From the NCBI GenBank assembly GCA_026770025.1, contig JAMXDE010000068.1:147678-211677 (forward strand): a stretch of DNA of 64,000 nucleotides, given 5' to 3'. The notes under the pieces are model-generated. The model was not told the origin of the DNA and did not search any database. It worked only from the letters and a program-made list of their open reading frames with translations. The position numbers were made by a program, and so were the translations under genes. Every line of letters begins with the position of its first letter. Positions within the stretch are counted from its first letter, which is position 1. This DNA is from Craspedostauros australis. Its lineage: Eukaryota; Bacillariophyta; Bacillariophyceae; Mastogloiales; Achnanthaceae. This document shows positions 1 through 11,125 of the stretch, in pieces.

Positions 1-672
1 GTCCATCCACCCACACAAGGTGCCCTTTTGCAATGGAAACGCAAGTTTCGTATCGGAGCCCTGCAGCTTGAAATTTGTGGGAATACCAGCCTGGATCATA
101 CAAAACAGGCTCCATGATGGGGAAGTCAGTGCCATCTACAGATGCCATTGTTGTAGTTCCTGGTGCACATCCCATTTTCCGATCTTCAAAACATATCTGG
201 GATAGGATGAACACATGTGAACATTGGAAGATAAAGAGAATGTGAGACGTAAGGCATGCTGCTCATCAATTGCATTGTGTATGTTGCAGTCTGGATGTTG
301 ATGTTCCAAAGTTGTGCCACTTACAAGTTCACGGCTGAGGAGACCCAACGCACGAAGAATAATCCAGGTCCACTTCTGTATAGTTTTCACATCCTTTCCC
401 ATTTGCCCTGCCAGCACGCCCCATGTCGAATATTGTTTGAGAAACATGAGAGCGCACAGCAGGTGCTCCATTGTTGCATTCCACGGCAGTAAGTCCTCCT
501 CATTCAGTCTGTCCCACGCCATGGCTGCCACTTTGGTGTGGGTTCCGAAGTTGCTTCGGAAACATGTTTGCACGCCGTACGATGGTGGAGTCTGGAGTCT
601 AGGCTCAAACGCTTGTCCCAGAAGCTCCATTCCCTTGCATGCAATGGCTGTCTCTGTTGTCTCTGATGCCAT
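1..672 (-). CDS. PIF/Harbinger-like DDE transposase, copy 1, two exons, 3' end beyond the window
   Basis: Minus-strand gene starting at 672. Exon 1 (672-325, 116 codons) has a helical, tryptophan-rich N-terminal part ending in a helix-turn-helix-like stretch (about residues 75-110), as in the DNA-binding half of DDE_Tnp_4 proteins. A 128-bp intron (324-197) has a GTAAGT donor and a CCCAG acceptor and is phase 0. Exon 2 (196 to the window edge) continues in frame into the first catalytic block, with the first Asp in 'SVDGTDF', then a 'YSHKFQAAGLRYE' block and 'LVWVDG', typical of HARBI/DDE_4 transposases. The family cuts and pastes DNA in the nucleus. The rest of the catalytic domain lies before position 1. 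Its partner is the divergent accessory gene at 4940. The intron position matches copy 2 at 12387-13463. Confidence 0.75.
197..324 (-). other. Intron in transposase copy 1
   Basis: GTAAGT donor (minus strand, first base 324) and CAG acceptor (last base 197), 128 bp. Removing it joins the helical N-terminal exon to the first catalytic-Asp block in the same frame. Read through, the ORF stops soon after and misses the DDE motif. Confidence 0.75.
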
Positions 673-949
673 TCTGATGTGCCTTGATGTACCAACAGGA
701 TGGAGGACAAAATTGTGACATCAAGCAGTGAACTATGAAATTCAGCAACAGAGAGAGGAAAACATGCAGGGCAAGTGCTGCTATTGTTGATTTGTTCTGA
801 ACACACAAGAACATGCAAAATTTAGCATGTTGTGCGGCTTGTTGGCATTCGCCATTTGTGTTGGTTCGGACTGGCAAAAAACGCAGTGCATTCACGGACA
901 CAGAGGAGGGTTGGATGTGCTGTGTTTGATTCTGCCCGCGCAATTCTGT
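673..949. other. Non-coding stretch upstream of transposase copy 1
   Basis: No supported gene. It would hold the promoter of the minus-strand transposase. The tandem array begins at its right edge. Confidence 0.5.
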
Positions 950-2930
950 ACGTGGGCCTCATGTCTGTGCAGTATTGTCCCAACAAACCGGGTATGGAGT
1001 CATGGCGCACAGGGCCAACCATACAAAGTAGTAACATGTGCAACATGAACAAGTACGGACAGATAGGCTAAATCAAAACAAACAAAAAGACCCAGCACAC
1101 ACAGAAACAGACAAAGAGAAGGAGGGACGTGGCGGATGGTGCGCGATCGACGTTGTATGTGGGATGATTTGTTGTTCCGCACGTCGTTTCTGGCATGTCT
1201 CTGTGCAGTGTTGGTGAAACAAACCCGCCATGGCGTCATGGCACACAGGGTCGATCGTGCGAACTTGCCACATGTGCAACGTCGGCAAGAACAGACAGAT
1301 TCAATCGAAACGAACAAAAAAGACCGGCGCACGCATACACACAGACGAAGAGCAGGAGGATCGTGTCGGATGATGTGTGGGTGATGTTGTATGTGGGATA
1401 ATTTGTTGTTCCACACGTCGTTTCTGGCATGTCTCTGTGCAGTATTGCTGAAACAAACCGGGTGTGGACTCATGGCACACAGAGGGTCGATCGTGCAAAC
1501 TTGTCACATGTGCAACGTCGGCAAGAACAGACCGGTTCAATCGAGACGAACAAAAATTACCGGCACACACAGAAACAGACCAAGAGCAGGAGGACCGTGT
1601 CGGATGGTGCATGAGTGATGTTGTACGTGGGATAATTTGTTGTTCCGCACGTCGTTTCTGGCATGTCTCTGTGCAGTGTTCCTGAAACAAACCGGGTATG
1701 GCGTCATGGCACACAGAGGGTCAATCGTGCAAACTTGTCACATGCACAACGTCAGTAAGAAGAGATAGGCTAAATCGAAACGAACGAAAAAGACCAGCAC
1801 ACACAGAAACAGACAAAGAGAAGGAGGACCATGTCGGATGGTGCGCAAGTGATGTTGTATGCACAATGATGTGTTCTTCATGTCGTGTCTAGTACGGTTG
1901 CAACAAACAGGGTATGTAGTAATCGAGCACAGGGTCGATTGTGCAAACTTGTCACATGCACAAAGTCGGTAAGAACAGACAGGTTCAACCGAAACGAACG
2001 AAAAAGACCAGCACACACAGAAACAGACGAAGAGCAGAAGGATCATGTCGGATGGTGCGCGAGTGATGTTGTACGTGGGATGATGTGTTCTTCATGTCGT
2101 GTCTAGTACGGTTGCAACAAACAGGGTATGGAGTCATGGCGCGCAGGGTTGATCGTGCGAACTTGCCACATGTGCAACGTCACCAAGCACAGACAGGTTA
2201 AATCGAACCAAACGAAAAAGAACAGCACACACAGCAACAGACGAACAGCAGAAGGATCATGTCGGATGGTGCGCAAGTGATGTTGTACGTGGGATGATGT
2301 GTTGTTCTTCATGTCGTGTCTAGTACGGTTGCAACAAACAGGGTATGGAGTCATGGCGCGCAGGGTTGATCGTGCGAACTTGCCACATGTGCAACGTCAC
2401 CAAGCACAGACAGGTTCAATCGAAACGAACAAAAAAGACCAGCACACACAGAAACAGACGAAGAGCAGAAGGATCATGTCGGATGGTGCGCGAGTGATGT
2501 TGTACGTGGGATGATGTGTTCTTCATGTCGTGTCTAGTACGGTTGCAACAAACAGGGTATGGCGTCATGGCGCGCAGGGTTGATCGTGCGAACTTGCCAC
2601 ATGTGCAACGTTACCAAGCACAGACAGGTTAAATCGAACCAAACGAAAAAGAACAGCACACACAGCAACAGACGAACAGCAGAAGGATCATGTCGGATGG
2701 TGCGCGAGTGATGTTGTACGTGGGATGATTTGTTGTTCTTCATGTCATGTCTGACATGTTTCTGTGCAGTATTGCTGAAACAAACCGGGTATGGAGTCAT
2801 GCCGCGCAGGGTCGATCGTGCAAACTTGTCACATGCACAATGTCAGTAAGAACAGACAGGTTAAATCCAAACGAAGGAACAAGACCGGTGCACGCATACA
2901 CACAGATGAAGACCGGAAGCGCTTTGTCAC
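950..2930. repeat. Tandem array of about nine ~215-235-bp units
   Basis: The landmark 'catggcgcgcagggttgatc' and its variants recur near 1004, 1238, 1471, 1704, 1920, 2134, 2351, 2567 and 2797, giving spacings of about 234, 233, 233, 216, 214, 217, 216 and 230. Each unit also carries 'gttgtacgtgggatgat', 'aacaaacmgggtat', 'acttgycacatg' and 'aagaccagcacacacag' blocks. Units near 1920-2580 are shorter and most alike, so that part looks youngest. Short ORFs on both strands repeat with the units and are not genes. Confidence 0.9.
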
Positions 2931-3945
2931 ATTTATTCGTCCTGTGCGAAATTCGTCTGTTACTGTTTCCCTCGGACATTCGCACCGTTTTTTCCATCTC
3001 GCCGTTGAATCGTGGAACATGTTCTCATTTGTGCCATTTTTTCTGCGTTGGCCGGACCGAAACAGTGTTTCGACTGCGTCGCCTTTGGCGCATTCGCCCA
3101 ACATGTTGGTCTGTTTGTACATACACTGCAGTTTTGAACGGATTGCTCCCTGCGTCCGGATGTGCCAGGAATGATGTTTTGGTTGTGGCAGTTCTGAACA
3201 GGCAGTTTCAGGATGAACGGTTCGAGCAACACCATTTGGGCATTTGTTAGCCCCTTTCTGCGCCAATTGACGTAATGTTGAGACTATTTTATGCCTTGGT
3301 GTCGATTTCGACCAAGAACAGCATTACTTAGACCCATTCTTGTCAATTATTGTGCAGCGAGTGACACTATTGGGGCTATCAAAGTCTTTCAAAGTGCCAT
3401 TTGGGACCAACATGTCGCGTTTTGGGTTCGCTGCGACGCTATTTAGTGTGGTTGTACACTGCGACGTGGTTCCGAGCCCATTCCTACTAGGTCGTATTCA
3501 ACCGAACCAACGGACTGTCCGATCCTGCTCGGTCTTTTTGCGACTTTCCAAGTCACACGCGAATACTTCCGCGGAATGCGAAACTTCAATGTATTCGGTT
3601 TCGTCTCACCATGTGGTATTCGACCGCGCCAACGGACTGTCCGGCCCTGCTTGGTCTTTTCGCAGCATTCGAAATCATCCACGACCACTGATGCGGAATG
3701 CGTCGCTGCGATGGAACTGCGCCGGTTCTGCACGTACGCATGGCCACGAAGGAAGGAATTTGCATCGCAATGGAGCGCACGACCGTGCTGGTTTGTTTCA
3801 GCGCACTGGAAGAACAGAGGCAACCAAACACCCACAGAGCAGCGTCACCAAACAAGGCTTGCAGTGGTATTGCCTCTCAACATGTCAAAACAACCCACTC
3901 GAACAAATCATTGCTGCCATAAAAAACACAACACTCACCCACACA
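2931..3945. other. Non-coding spacer with one internal duplication
   Basis: No supported gene. Two diverged copies of a ~95-bp segment lie at about 3488-3582 and 3613-3707, each with 'ccaacggactgtccg' followed by a 'tggtctttt'-like run and 'gcggaatgcg'. ORFs crossing this region stay open only because they run into the minisatellite. Confidence 0.5.
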
Positions 3946-4936
3946 ATCCAACATCAACACATTCGAACATCAGCACATCCTTGCACTCGCACATCAAGAC
4001 ACTCTCACATTTGGACATCAGCACATCCTTGCACTTGCACACCAAGACACTCTCACATCAGCACATCAGCACATCAGCACATCAGCACATCCTCGAACTC
4101 GCACAAAAACAGACTCTCACATTTGGACATCAGCACGTCCTCACACTGGCACATCAAGACACTCTCACATTCGGACATCACCACATCAGGACATCCTTGC
4201 ACCAAAGGCGCACCCGCACTCGCACCCGCACATCAAGACGCTCTCACATTTGGACATCAGCACATCAGCACATTCGCACATCAACGGACTCTCACATTTG
4301 GACATCAGCACTTCCTCGCACTCACACATCAAGACACTCCCATATCAGCACATTTGCACATCAGCACATCAGCACATCCTTGCACTCGTGCAAAAACAGA
4401 CTCTCACATTCGAACATCAGCACATCCTCGCACTCGCACATCAAGACACTCTCACATTCGAACATCAGCACATCCTCGCACTCGCACATCAAGACACTCT
4501 CACATTCGAACATCAGCACATCCTCGCACTCGCACATCAAGACACTCTCACATTCGAATATCAGCACATCAGCACATCCTTGCACTCGCACAAAAACAGA
4601 CTCTCACATTTGGACATCAGCACATCCTCGCACTCGCACATCAAGACACTCTCACATTCGAACATCAGCACATCCTCGCACTCGCACATCAAGACACTCT
4701 CACATTTGGACATCACCACATCAGCACATCCTTGCACATTTGCACATTCCCACATCAACGGACTCTCACACTCAGGCATCACCACATCCTTGCACTTGCA
4801 CATCAAGACACTCTCACATTTGTACATCAGCACATCCTCACACTTGCACATCAAGACACTCTCACATTTGGACATCACCACATCCTTGCACTCGCACATC
4901 AAGACACTTGCACATCAGCACATTTGCACACACACA
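3946..4936. repeat. Minisatellite, ~9-bp core organised in ~48-bp units
   Basis: About 1 kb of 'cacatcagca'-type repeats. The best-kept higher unit is 48 bp and reads 'cacatcaagacactctcaca' and onward, repeated nearly unchanged around 4430-4560 and 4620-4710. Because 48 is a multiple of 3 and the unit has no stop codon, long ORFs run through it on several frames of both strands. They encode His/Ser/Thr-rich or Cys/Glu/Met-rich repeats and are better explained as a repeat effect than as genes. It ends just before the ATG of the accessory gene. Confidence 0.92.
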
Positions 4937-4939
4937 ACA

Positions 4940-7900
4940 ATGGTTGGCTCAGAAGTCCGTTTCTACAAAAATGGCCCCGATGCTAAGGAGCTGATCAAGG
5001 CGTTCTTGGCCGAGCCAACAAAATGGCACTGGGAGTCAACGCCTCTGCGTCTTCATCACCCTTTCTTGGTCAAGTACGATGCAAAGAAGTTTGTTCGGAC
5101 GCTACGCGAATTCAAACGCGCACTGGTGAAGAAGTCTTTGTTTCATCGTGAGTATCACATGCCCAGTGACATTGCCAACTTTTCATCCTGAGCATCTCTG
5201 CTTTCAACCAGGTTACTTCTCATCCGTGTTCTTATCTCTTTCCTATGACACCAACCTTTGGCCTTCATCTCTTCGTCGTTTCATCCAGAGGATGGCACAC
5301 CACACAAGGTTTCAATCCAGAAGCTAGGTGCCAACCTCCGTCCTCTTGATGAACCTGCGGCTGATGACTCTGTGCTGGAAACCTCCAACCATAACTCCAA
5401 CACCGCCAACCAGAACAACGCCAACACCATCAACAACAGCAGGTCAGCTGTGAGCAGACGAATCACACGGAGAAGCACACATGACAGATCCGACAAACAT
5501 GGCACCACTACCCCCAGTCAAACCAATGACACAGATGGGAGCAACAACAGTGCATGGGCTGAAGACGACGATGCATCCGATGATGTTGAAGCAACCGATT
5601 CTGAGGATGACATCGACTACCTTGGGATGGGCAACACAGCAGTCCAAAACCAAGCTTCAAGCCGCCCTCTGGACCCCATCACTGCAAGATTTGGCACCTT
5701 TTTTGAGCTATCAGAGCCCCAACGAGTTGCCAAGTTTCGGAAGCTGAGCCGCACCATCGAGGTCTTTCACACAACTCAAGTGTGGAGACCTCGTGGTGAA
5801 CGATATCGCATGGTTGGGGTGGATTTCCACCTGCCTGCATGTACTACAAGGAATGACGCAACAGTGACCATTGAAAGTCGGAAGGTGGGCGGAGTACCTC
5901 GGATGTTCCTGGTGCTGCTGTACAAGCCACCATCAGCTTTCGGTCAAGATGGAAGCATCGTGGACATTCTAATCGACAAGTTGGGCCATCCATTCTCTGA
6001 TGCAGGACAGAAACGTGCTGCCCATGTGCAGCAGTTTCGGAATGAAGACTTTGCAGAGTCATTCCGATCAGAAATGCTTGTGCCCATGCCATTTCCTATT
6101 GACACCATCTTCTGTGACACACCATGCCGAAGATTAGGAGGAGTGGTCTGGCTACGTCATGCTGTGAAGGACAATGATGGCGCCACTCACAACATCCTCA
6201 CAATAACGGTACGTTTGAAGGAAGCAACCAACGTGGGTGTGACCCGGCACTTTTCTGTATGCCATGGTCTCGGCTTTGCAGATGATGGAAGCCATCCGGG
6301 TGTCCGTGGTGAAGTCACTAACACACAAAGTTGCACCACTGACATCACTACCCACAATATCAACAACACAATGACGAGCACGGTGAGCAAGACAGTGGAC
6401 ACCACAGGAAATGCTGCTGGCTACAGCACAACACCTGCAATACCCACACCCACCACCAAGCCAGGAGGCCACAGCCACATCCCAGCAGCACAAAGCCTTG
6501 CAAGCAACAACACCGGACAACTACCATCAGCAACACAGCCAAGGCTGCATGGCCAACAAGCCACGCCCACGGTTTCTGCAATCAGTCATCAGCCAGCAAC
6601 CCGGACTGCCACTGACGACACCATGTCGGTATTTACGGACAGTACCGACATAATACGAGACCGCATTGAAATCAAGCGGGTAGCACTTGAGATGATGGAA
6701 GCTGAGCTGGCTCTCAAGGTGGAGGAAAAGCGCATAATCCGGGCACGGGAAGACGCCTTGCAACAGAGACCCAGAATGTTGGCAGAGAACAATGAAGTGA
6801 GTGGACCAAGAAAGAAGCCCCGCCTTGCCATCGAAATGGCCCCAGCAGGTGGCCCCAACATCAATGTGAACGTCTCCCAAAATGCCAACAGATGGTGGGA
6901 GCATGAGGATATCTCCCTTGATGCGGCATTGGTTGATGCTGCTGGCCACTTGGCAAGCAGATCAGGTGGTAAAGATCCAGCAGCAGCAGATGTGAGAGTC
7001 AGCGCAGACCAGTACACATACCGTCGCTCTGCTATGGACGAAAGAAGCCAGAGCAGTCGCATTCACCCATCGCTCGAACGGATCCTACCAGCCCAGGCAG
7101 GCGGTGCACAGCAAACAACACGAACAGATGCCCGAACGGAGACACAGACAATGCCACCACCACAATCACCAGCAGCCAGACGTTCGGAAGTCTTGGACAG
7201 TGGAGGAGGACGGGCATGGCCAGACGAGATGGCAACAGCAGGATCACCCCAACGGATCCTACCAGCCCAGGCAGGCAATGCCCACCACAGAACACGAACG
7301 GAGATGCAGACAATGCCACCACCACGATCACCAGCAGCCAGAAGTTTGGAAGTCTTGGACAGTGGAGGAGGACGGGCACCAGAAGAGGTGATTGCTGTAG
7401 TGGGATCGCCTCAACGGATCCTACCAGCCCAGGCAGGCGGTGAGCAGCAAACAACAGGAACAGATTCCCAAACGGAGATGCAGACAATGCCACCACCACG
7501 ATCACCAGCAGCCAGAATTTCGGAAGTCTTGGACAGTGGAGGAGGACGGGCACCAGAAGAGGTGATTGCTGTAGTGGGATCACCTCAACGGATCCTACCA
7601 GCCCAGGCAGGCGGTAAGCAGCATACAACACGAACAGATGCCCAAACAGAGGTGGTGATCTTGCCATCACCGCCATCACTGGTGTCAACAAGAGGAGCCG
7701 AAACAGGTGGAGTCCAGATGCCATCGCCAAGTGCAACTTTGGCATCAACTGAATCGGTCCGAAAAGATGATGCAAGAGGAGAGACAGCAGAAGGAAGTAG
7801 CCAACAGCCACCGCAGGTCGCAACAGCACCAACGACAACAGCGGAAGCAGCCACGAATAATCCCACAATGGCAGAACAAGCAATAGGAGACCAACAATCA

Positions 7901-8005
7901 CAGCACCAGCATAATGACAAAGAGAAAGCACGAAGAAAGCCGACTACTACTGGGATGAGGACCCGTGGAAGGGCTGCACGACAGAGCCGTGGTGATGCAA
8001 GTTAA
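4940..8005 (+). CDS. Transposon accessory protein, copy 1 (two exons, ~974 aa)
   Basis: Exon 1 (4940-5147) starts at an ATG 4 bp past the minisatellite and encodes a helical, basic and aromatic N-terminal domain of about 69 residues. The intron (5148-5288, GTGAGT...CAG, phase 1) joins exon 2 in frame. After an Asn/Ser/Asp-rich linker comes a folded-looking region (about residues 200-360 of the spliced protein), then a Gln/Thr/Pro-rich stretch, a short coiled-coil-like helix rich in Glu, Lys and Arg (about residues 525-565), and a Pro/Gln/Thr tail with four repeats. No family is recognised with certainty. PIF/Harbinger elements usually encode a second Myb/SANT-like DNA-binding protein that helps the transposase, and divergent pairing with a transposase fits that role. 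An ORF also stays open upstream into the minisatellite, so the start is an inference. Confidence 0.6.
5148..5288 (+). other. Intron in accessory gene copy 1
   Basis: GTGAGT donor at 5148, CCAG acceptor ending 5288, 141 bp, phase 1. It joins two ORFs lying in different frames. The paralogue at 14632 has a phase-1 intron at nearly the same codon (79 versus 70). Confidence 0.65.
7060..7640 (+). repeat. Four in-frame repeats of 54-58 codons inside accessory gene copy 1
   Basis: 'acggatcctaccagcccagg' recurs near 7078, 7251, 7415 and 7589 (spacing ~163-174 bp). The repeat encodes 'RILPAQAG', then 'TMPPP.SPAAR', then 'VLDSGGGRA'. The low divergence points to recent expansion of the disordered tail. 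Confidence 0.85.
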
Positions 8006-9673
8006 CCGCCTCAGCAAGGCAAACGAGAATACCATAAATAGTGGAGTCAGAATGTACAACGTTTGCTTGTCGTACCTAGATGAATCCTGCTGTTGGAATG
8101 CAACAAGTCAACTGGCAAGAGAGTCGCAACAACATCCGCACCCCCCATTCGAAGAGAGGGGAACATGCTGGCTCTGTAGCTGTCGAATGTGTACAATGGC
8201 ATGAAGAGGCGAAGGATCCGTGGACCAGAATGAAAAAAGCCAAAAAACAACAAGATGCAGTTCGTACACAACATGATAATGAGCAAAAAAGCCACAAGTT
8301 GTTTTTGAAAATACGCAAGAATGTTTCGCCATTTGGTGGCCCGCATCCCTTTTCGACTTTCGTTTTCCTTCGTCGCAATTCGCAAAAAACGCCGTTTTCC
8401 CTTCCCCCCCTTGTGTAGAACTACGTGCATTGATGGAGGCGTCAGCCAATGTGTCATAGTCGTACGCAGACATGACCAGTAAAGCAATGCATGGGTGAAA
8501 CAAGTAGCCACGCACAACGCCACATGCCGAAAAGGATGGATGACGGCGACCATGGCAAGAGACGGAGATGGAGATGATGTTGATGATGACGAATGGGAAG
8601 TGGTGATGAGGAGCGATTGCAACCGTATCGCATCGATCGGTGACATCAGAAAGGAAGATATCAAGGCAATTGCATAGGTAAACAATCACATGATCAGCAG
8701 CAGCGCCCACGCTGGATGTGCCGTCGACAGCTGAGATTCAATACCTGCTGGACGACTGCATTCATGAGATCGGACGCAGCAACTTCTTCGGGGCCTGGAG
8801 CACCAGCTGTTCGGAGATACTCCTTCTATTACGCCACCACTACGTGCACCATTACCACCAACGCCCGCTCATGCTGAAGCTCAAAGCGATGCATCGCAGC
8901 CACAACTGCAAACGATGAGATGGAGGCACTGTGTCATCGGATCCACAAGTCGGAGAAATCATCTGCCAAGGCATCAGCAACTTTTCCCATGGCTCGCCAT
9001 CCTTGCCGGCTGCATCTGGAGCCCATGTGGCAGCTGGCGTGCGCTTGTGCCTTGCGTGATGCCATCCAACAACGGCGGAAGCAACACCAATGAGCCAACA
9101 GTCGCGATACATTCATCCTGCGCCGTCAAGTTGCAGTGGGGTACGACGATTCATGCATGACACCAGCGGATGCCACCATCCGTTTCCACACAACTCCTTC
9201 CGCACAACTCCTTCCACATCATCGAAACCAACGAACACGGAAAACATTTGATTGGCGACGACGACCACGGCGACAACAGTGGTGGCCAGACCATCGTCGT
9301 CATGCCACACTGCCCGATGATGCTGTATGGTACACCAACGTGCTGTTCACCAACCAGGATCATCTGCAGCTCAGCGACATGATCATCAGCAATGCATTGG
9401 CCAAAGAGCATGCCTTGCTGTCCAGCCAGTCAGGCTGTGCTGCGAACGATACGGTCGTGCATAGAACAGCATGCTGCGCGAGTCACCAACGGCGAAATCC
9501 AAGATTTTCCGGGCGCACCATTGGATGTATCACTGATAGCTATCTTACGAAATATGGTGAAGTAGTTACTTCTCTGATAACAGCCTATTCATTTCCTCGT
9601 CTTCATGACGCGTTCACTTCTGTCTACTGTTGTTGTGATTCACTCCTCTTCTCCAGCGGCAGCGCCATCGGCC
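8006..9673. other. Intergenic, no supported gene
   Basis: Contains several ORFs of 60-210 codons on both strands, none with a recognisable domain. A short plus-strand ORF near 8552-8677 has an Asp-rich start and is followed by a GTAAAC that could be a splice donor. Stretches around 8911-9077 and 9300-9500 read like protein on the plus strand for 50-70 codons but are broken by stops. A decayed gene is possible but cannot be shown. Confidence 0.4.
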
Positions 9674-11125
9674 TCAGCCAGGTGCGACGGACCGCACGAG
9701 GTTCATCAACGTTGCACGATCCATGTATGAATCCACTTGTGCTGTACCCTCGCTTTCATCCATGACCTTGTACAAATCCATCATGGACATGGCACTGTAC
9801 TCATCATCAACTTCATTGCTTGCCGCTCTCCCACTGCAGATGGCATGGATCTCTCCCATCAGTTGGGGATGTAGAATCAGCTTGCTGAAATCTGGATGAG
9901 TGAAGAAGTTCTGTTTATTCGCAGCTGCCATTCTCGTTGCTGCATCCTTCAACACCACGCAGTTGTGTTGATCAGCGAAGATCAACGCATCTACCATGGT
10001 GTCCTCTGTGAGATGAGTGCGGGCCAACTCTGCTTCAAGAACAAGCTTGAGTCGCCAGAAGCCGAACTCGTTGGCCACAAGGATCAGCTGTTGTAGATCG
10101 TCCTGTCCATCGAGGGTGGGAGTTGGCTGGCCAGCACCATCATCATCGTCATGAGCGCCATCGCGGGTATCAGTATCGTTGTCCGGAGCGCTGTGATCGA
10201 AGGATATCTCACCTGTGTAGATGCATTCGAGGACACGTTGGACATGTTTGGGTTGATGGTTGGGAAGAGGGATGAGCCTGCGGGTGAGGGCAGTGGCAGA
10301 ATTAGTGCCGTCATCGACGTGCTGATGTTGGATTCCCGAGTCGATCAATGTCTGAATGGACGGGACAGTGACCATGAGGACTCCGGAGTTTGCTTTGATT
10401 GGCTGTTGTTCGTCGCCTTGTCCGCACAGGAAGGTGATGTCTGCCTTGGCCTCAGAACGAACAGCGCTGCGACGATCTTGGTCGATGCTGATGTTGGTTG
10501 CTGTGTGGATTTTAGGATTGCTGTGCTTGGTTGGTGTTGTGATGGTGTTTGTGTGGCTTTGCTTGCGCACCTGCATCTCTGTTTGCAGCTGTGTCTGCGG
10601 TTGCAAGTTGCGACGACTGAGATGACCGAGACGCTTCATGATTGATGTCATCATCTTGACCTGCTTGTTCGCGATGATTAATTCGACGGGTGTTTTGTTG
10701 TCGTTGTTTTGGATGTCGATATTGACCTTGGTTGATTCGATGAGGTACTCGACGCATTCAGACTTGCCGAAGAAGCATGCTCGATGAAGTGGAGTGTTGC
10801 CATCGTTGTTCTTGCAGTTGACATCGGCGTTGGTTGATTCAATGAGGTACTTCACACATTCCAGGTGGCCGTTGCCGCATGCTTTATGAAGTGGAGTGTC
10901 GCCATAGTTGGTTTTGCAGTTGACATCGGCGTTGCATGTTTCGATGAGGTACTTCACACATTCCAGGCTGCCTCCAACGCATGCATCGTGAAGTGGAGTG
11001 TCGCCACAGCCGTATTTGACCGTGTTGACATCACGTCCTTCGTTCTGCTTCTTCCATTTCTTCAACACCGACAGACCACCTATAACAGCAGCAAAAAGGA
11101 GTTGTTTGTCTGAGACATTCGGCAT
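9674..11125 (-). CDS. Ankyrin-repeat and BTB/POZ-like protein (483 aa)
   Basis: I choose the ATG at 11125 because ankyrin homology starts within 30 codons of it; the frame stays open upstream to 11752 without plausible domain sequence. Residues ~40-140 hold three or four ankyrin repeats ('GDTPLHDAC.GGSLECVKYLIE' pattern, 33-residue period). A Gln/Thr-rich linker follows. Residues ~220-380 look like a BTB/POZ domain (a 'DITFLCG' start, later 'VLECIYTGEISF', then 'LANEFGFWRLKLVLEAEL'-like helices) split by an Asp-rich insert. The C-terminal helices resemble the BACK-like part that follows BTB in many proteins. Such proteins often act as substrate adaptors of cullin-3 ubiquitin ligases, which is an inference here. 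No intron is needed. This is the best candidate for a host gene in the window. Confidence 0.75.
   Translation of the reverse strand: MPNVSDKQLLFAAVIGGLSVLKKWKKQNEGRDVNTVKYGCGDTPLHDACVGGSLECVKYLIETCNADVNCKTNYGDTPLHKACGNGHLECVKYLIESTNADVNCKNNDGNTPLHRACFFGKSECVEYLIESTKVNIDIQNNDNKTPVELIIANKQVKMMTSIMKRLGHLSRRNLQPQTQLQTEMQVRKQSHTNTITTPTKHSNPKIHTATNISIDQDRRSAVRSEAKADITFLCGQGDEQQPIKANSGVLMVTVPSIQTLIDSGIQHQHVDDGTNSATALTRRLIPLPNHQPKHVQRVLECIYTGEISFDHSAPDNDTDTRDGAHDDDDGAGQPTPTLDGQDDLQQLILVANEFGFWRLKLVLEAELARTHLTEDTMVDALIFADQHNCVVLKDAATRMAAANKQNFFTHPDFSKLILHPQLMGEIHAICSGRAASNEVDDEYSAMSMMDLYKVMDESEGTAQVDSYMDRATLMNLVRSVAPG
10700..11020 (-). repeat. Ankyrin repeats duplicated at nucleotide level (99-bp period)
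   Basis: Copies of 'ttgattcaatgaggtactt' and 'gaagtggagtgt' recur every ~99 bp within the ankyrin-BTB gene, so the 33-residue repeats arose or were homogenised recently by tandem duplication. Confidence 0.75.

Noticed and set aside
950..2930. CRISPR-like array
   Set aside because: Units are 215-235 bp with no short repeat/unique spacer pattern, and the genome is eukaryotic.
4361..4902. Minus-strand Cys/Glu/Met-rich repeat ORFs that look like metal-binding proteins
   Set aside because: Antisense reading of the same minisatellite.
3340..4994. ORFs of 470-550 codons rich in His, Ser and Thr
   Set aside because: They exist only because the 48-bp minisatellite has no stops in these frames; the flanking parts have no protein character.
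7032..7931. Leu/Val-rich 299-codon minus-strand ORF resembling membrane segments
   Set aside because: Antisense of the Pro/Gln-rich repeats of accessory gene copy 1.
8006..9670. Several ORFs up to 212 codons
   Set aside because: No domains, overlapping on both strands, no splice model that extends them convincingly.
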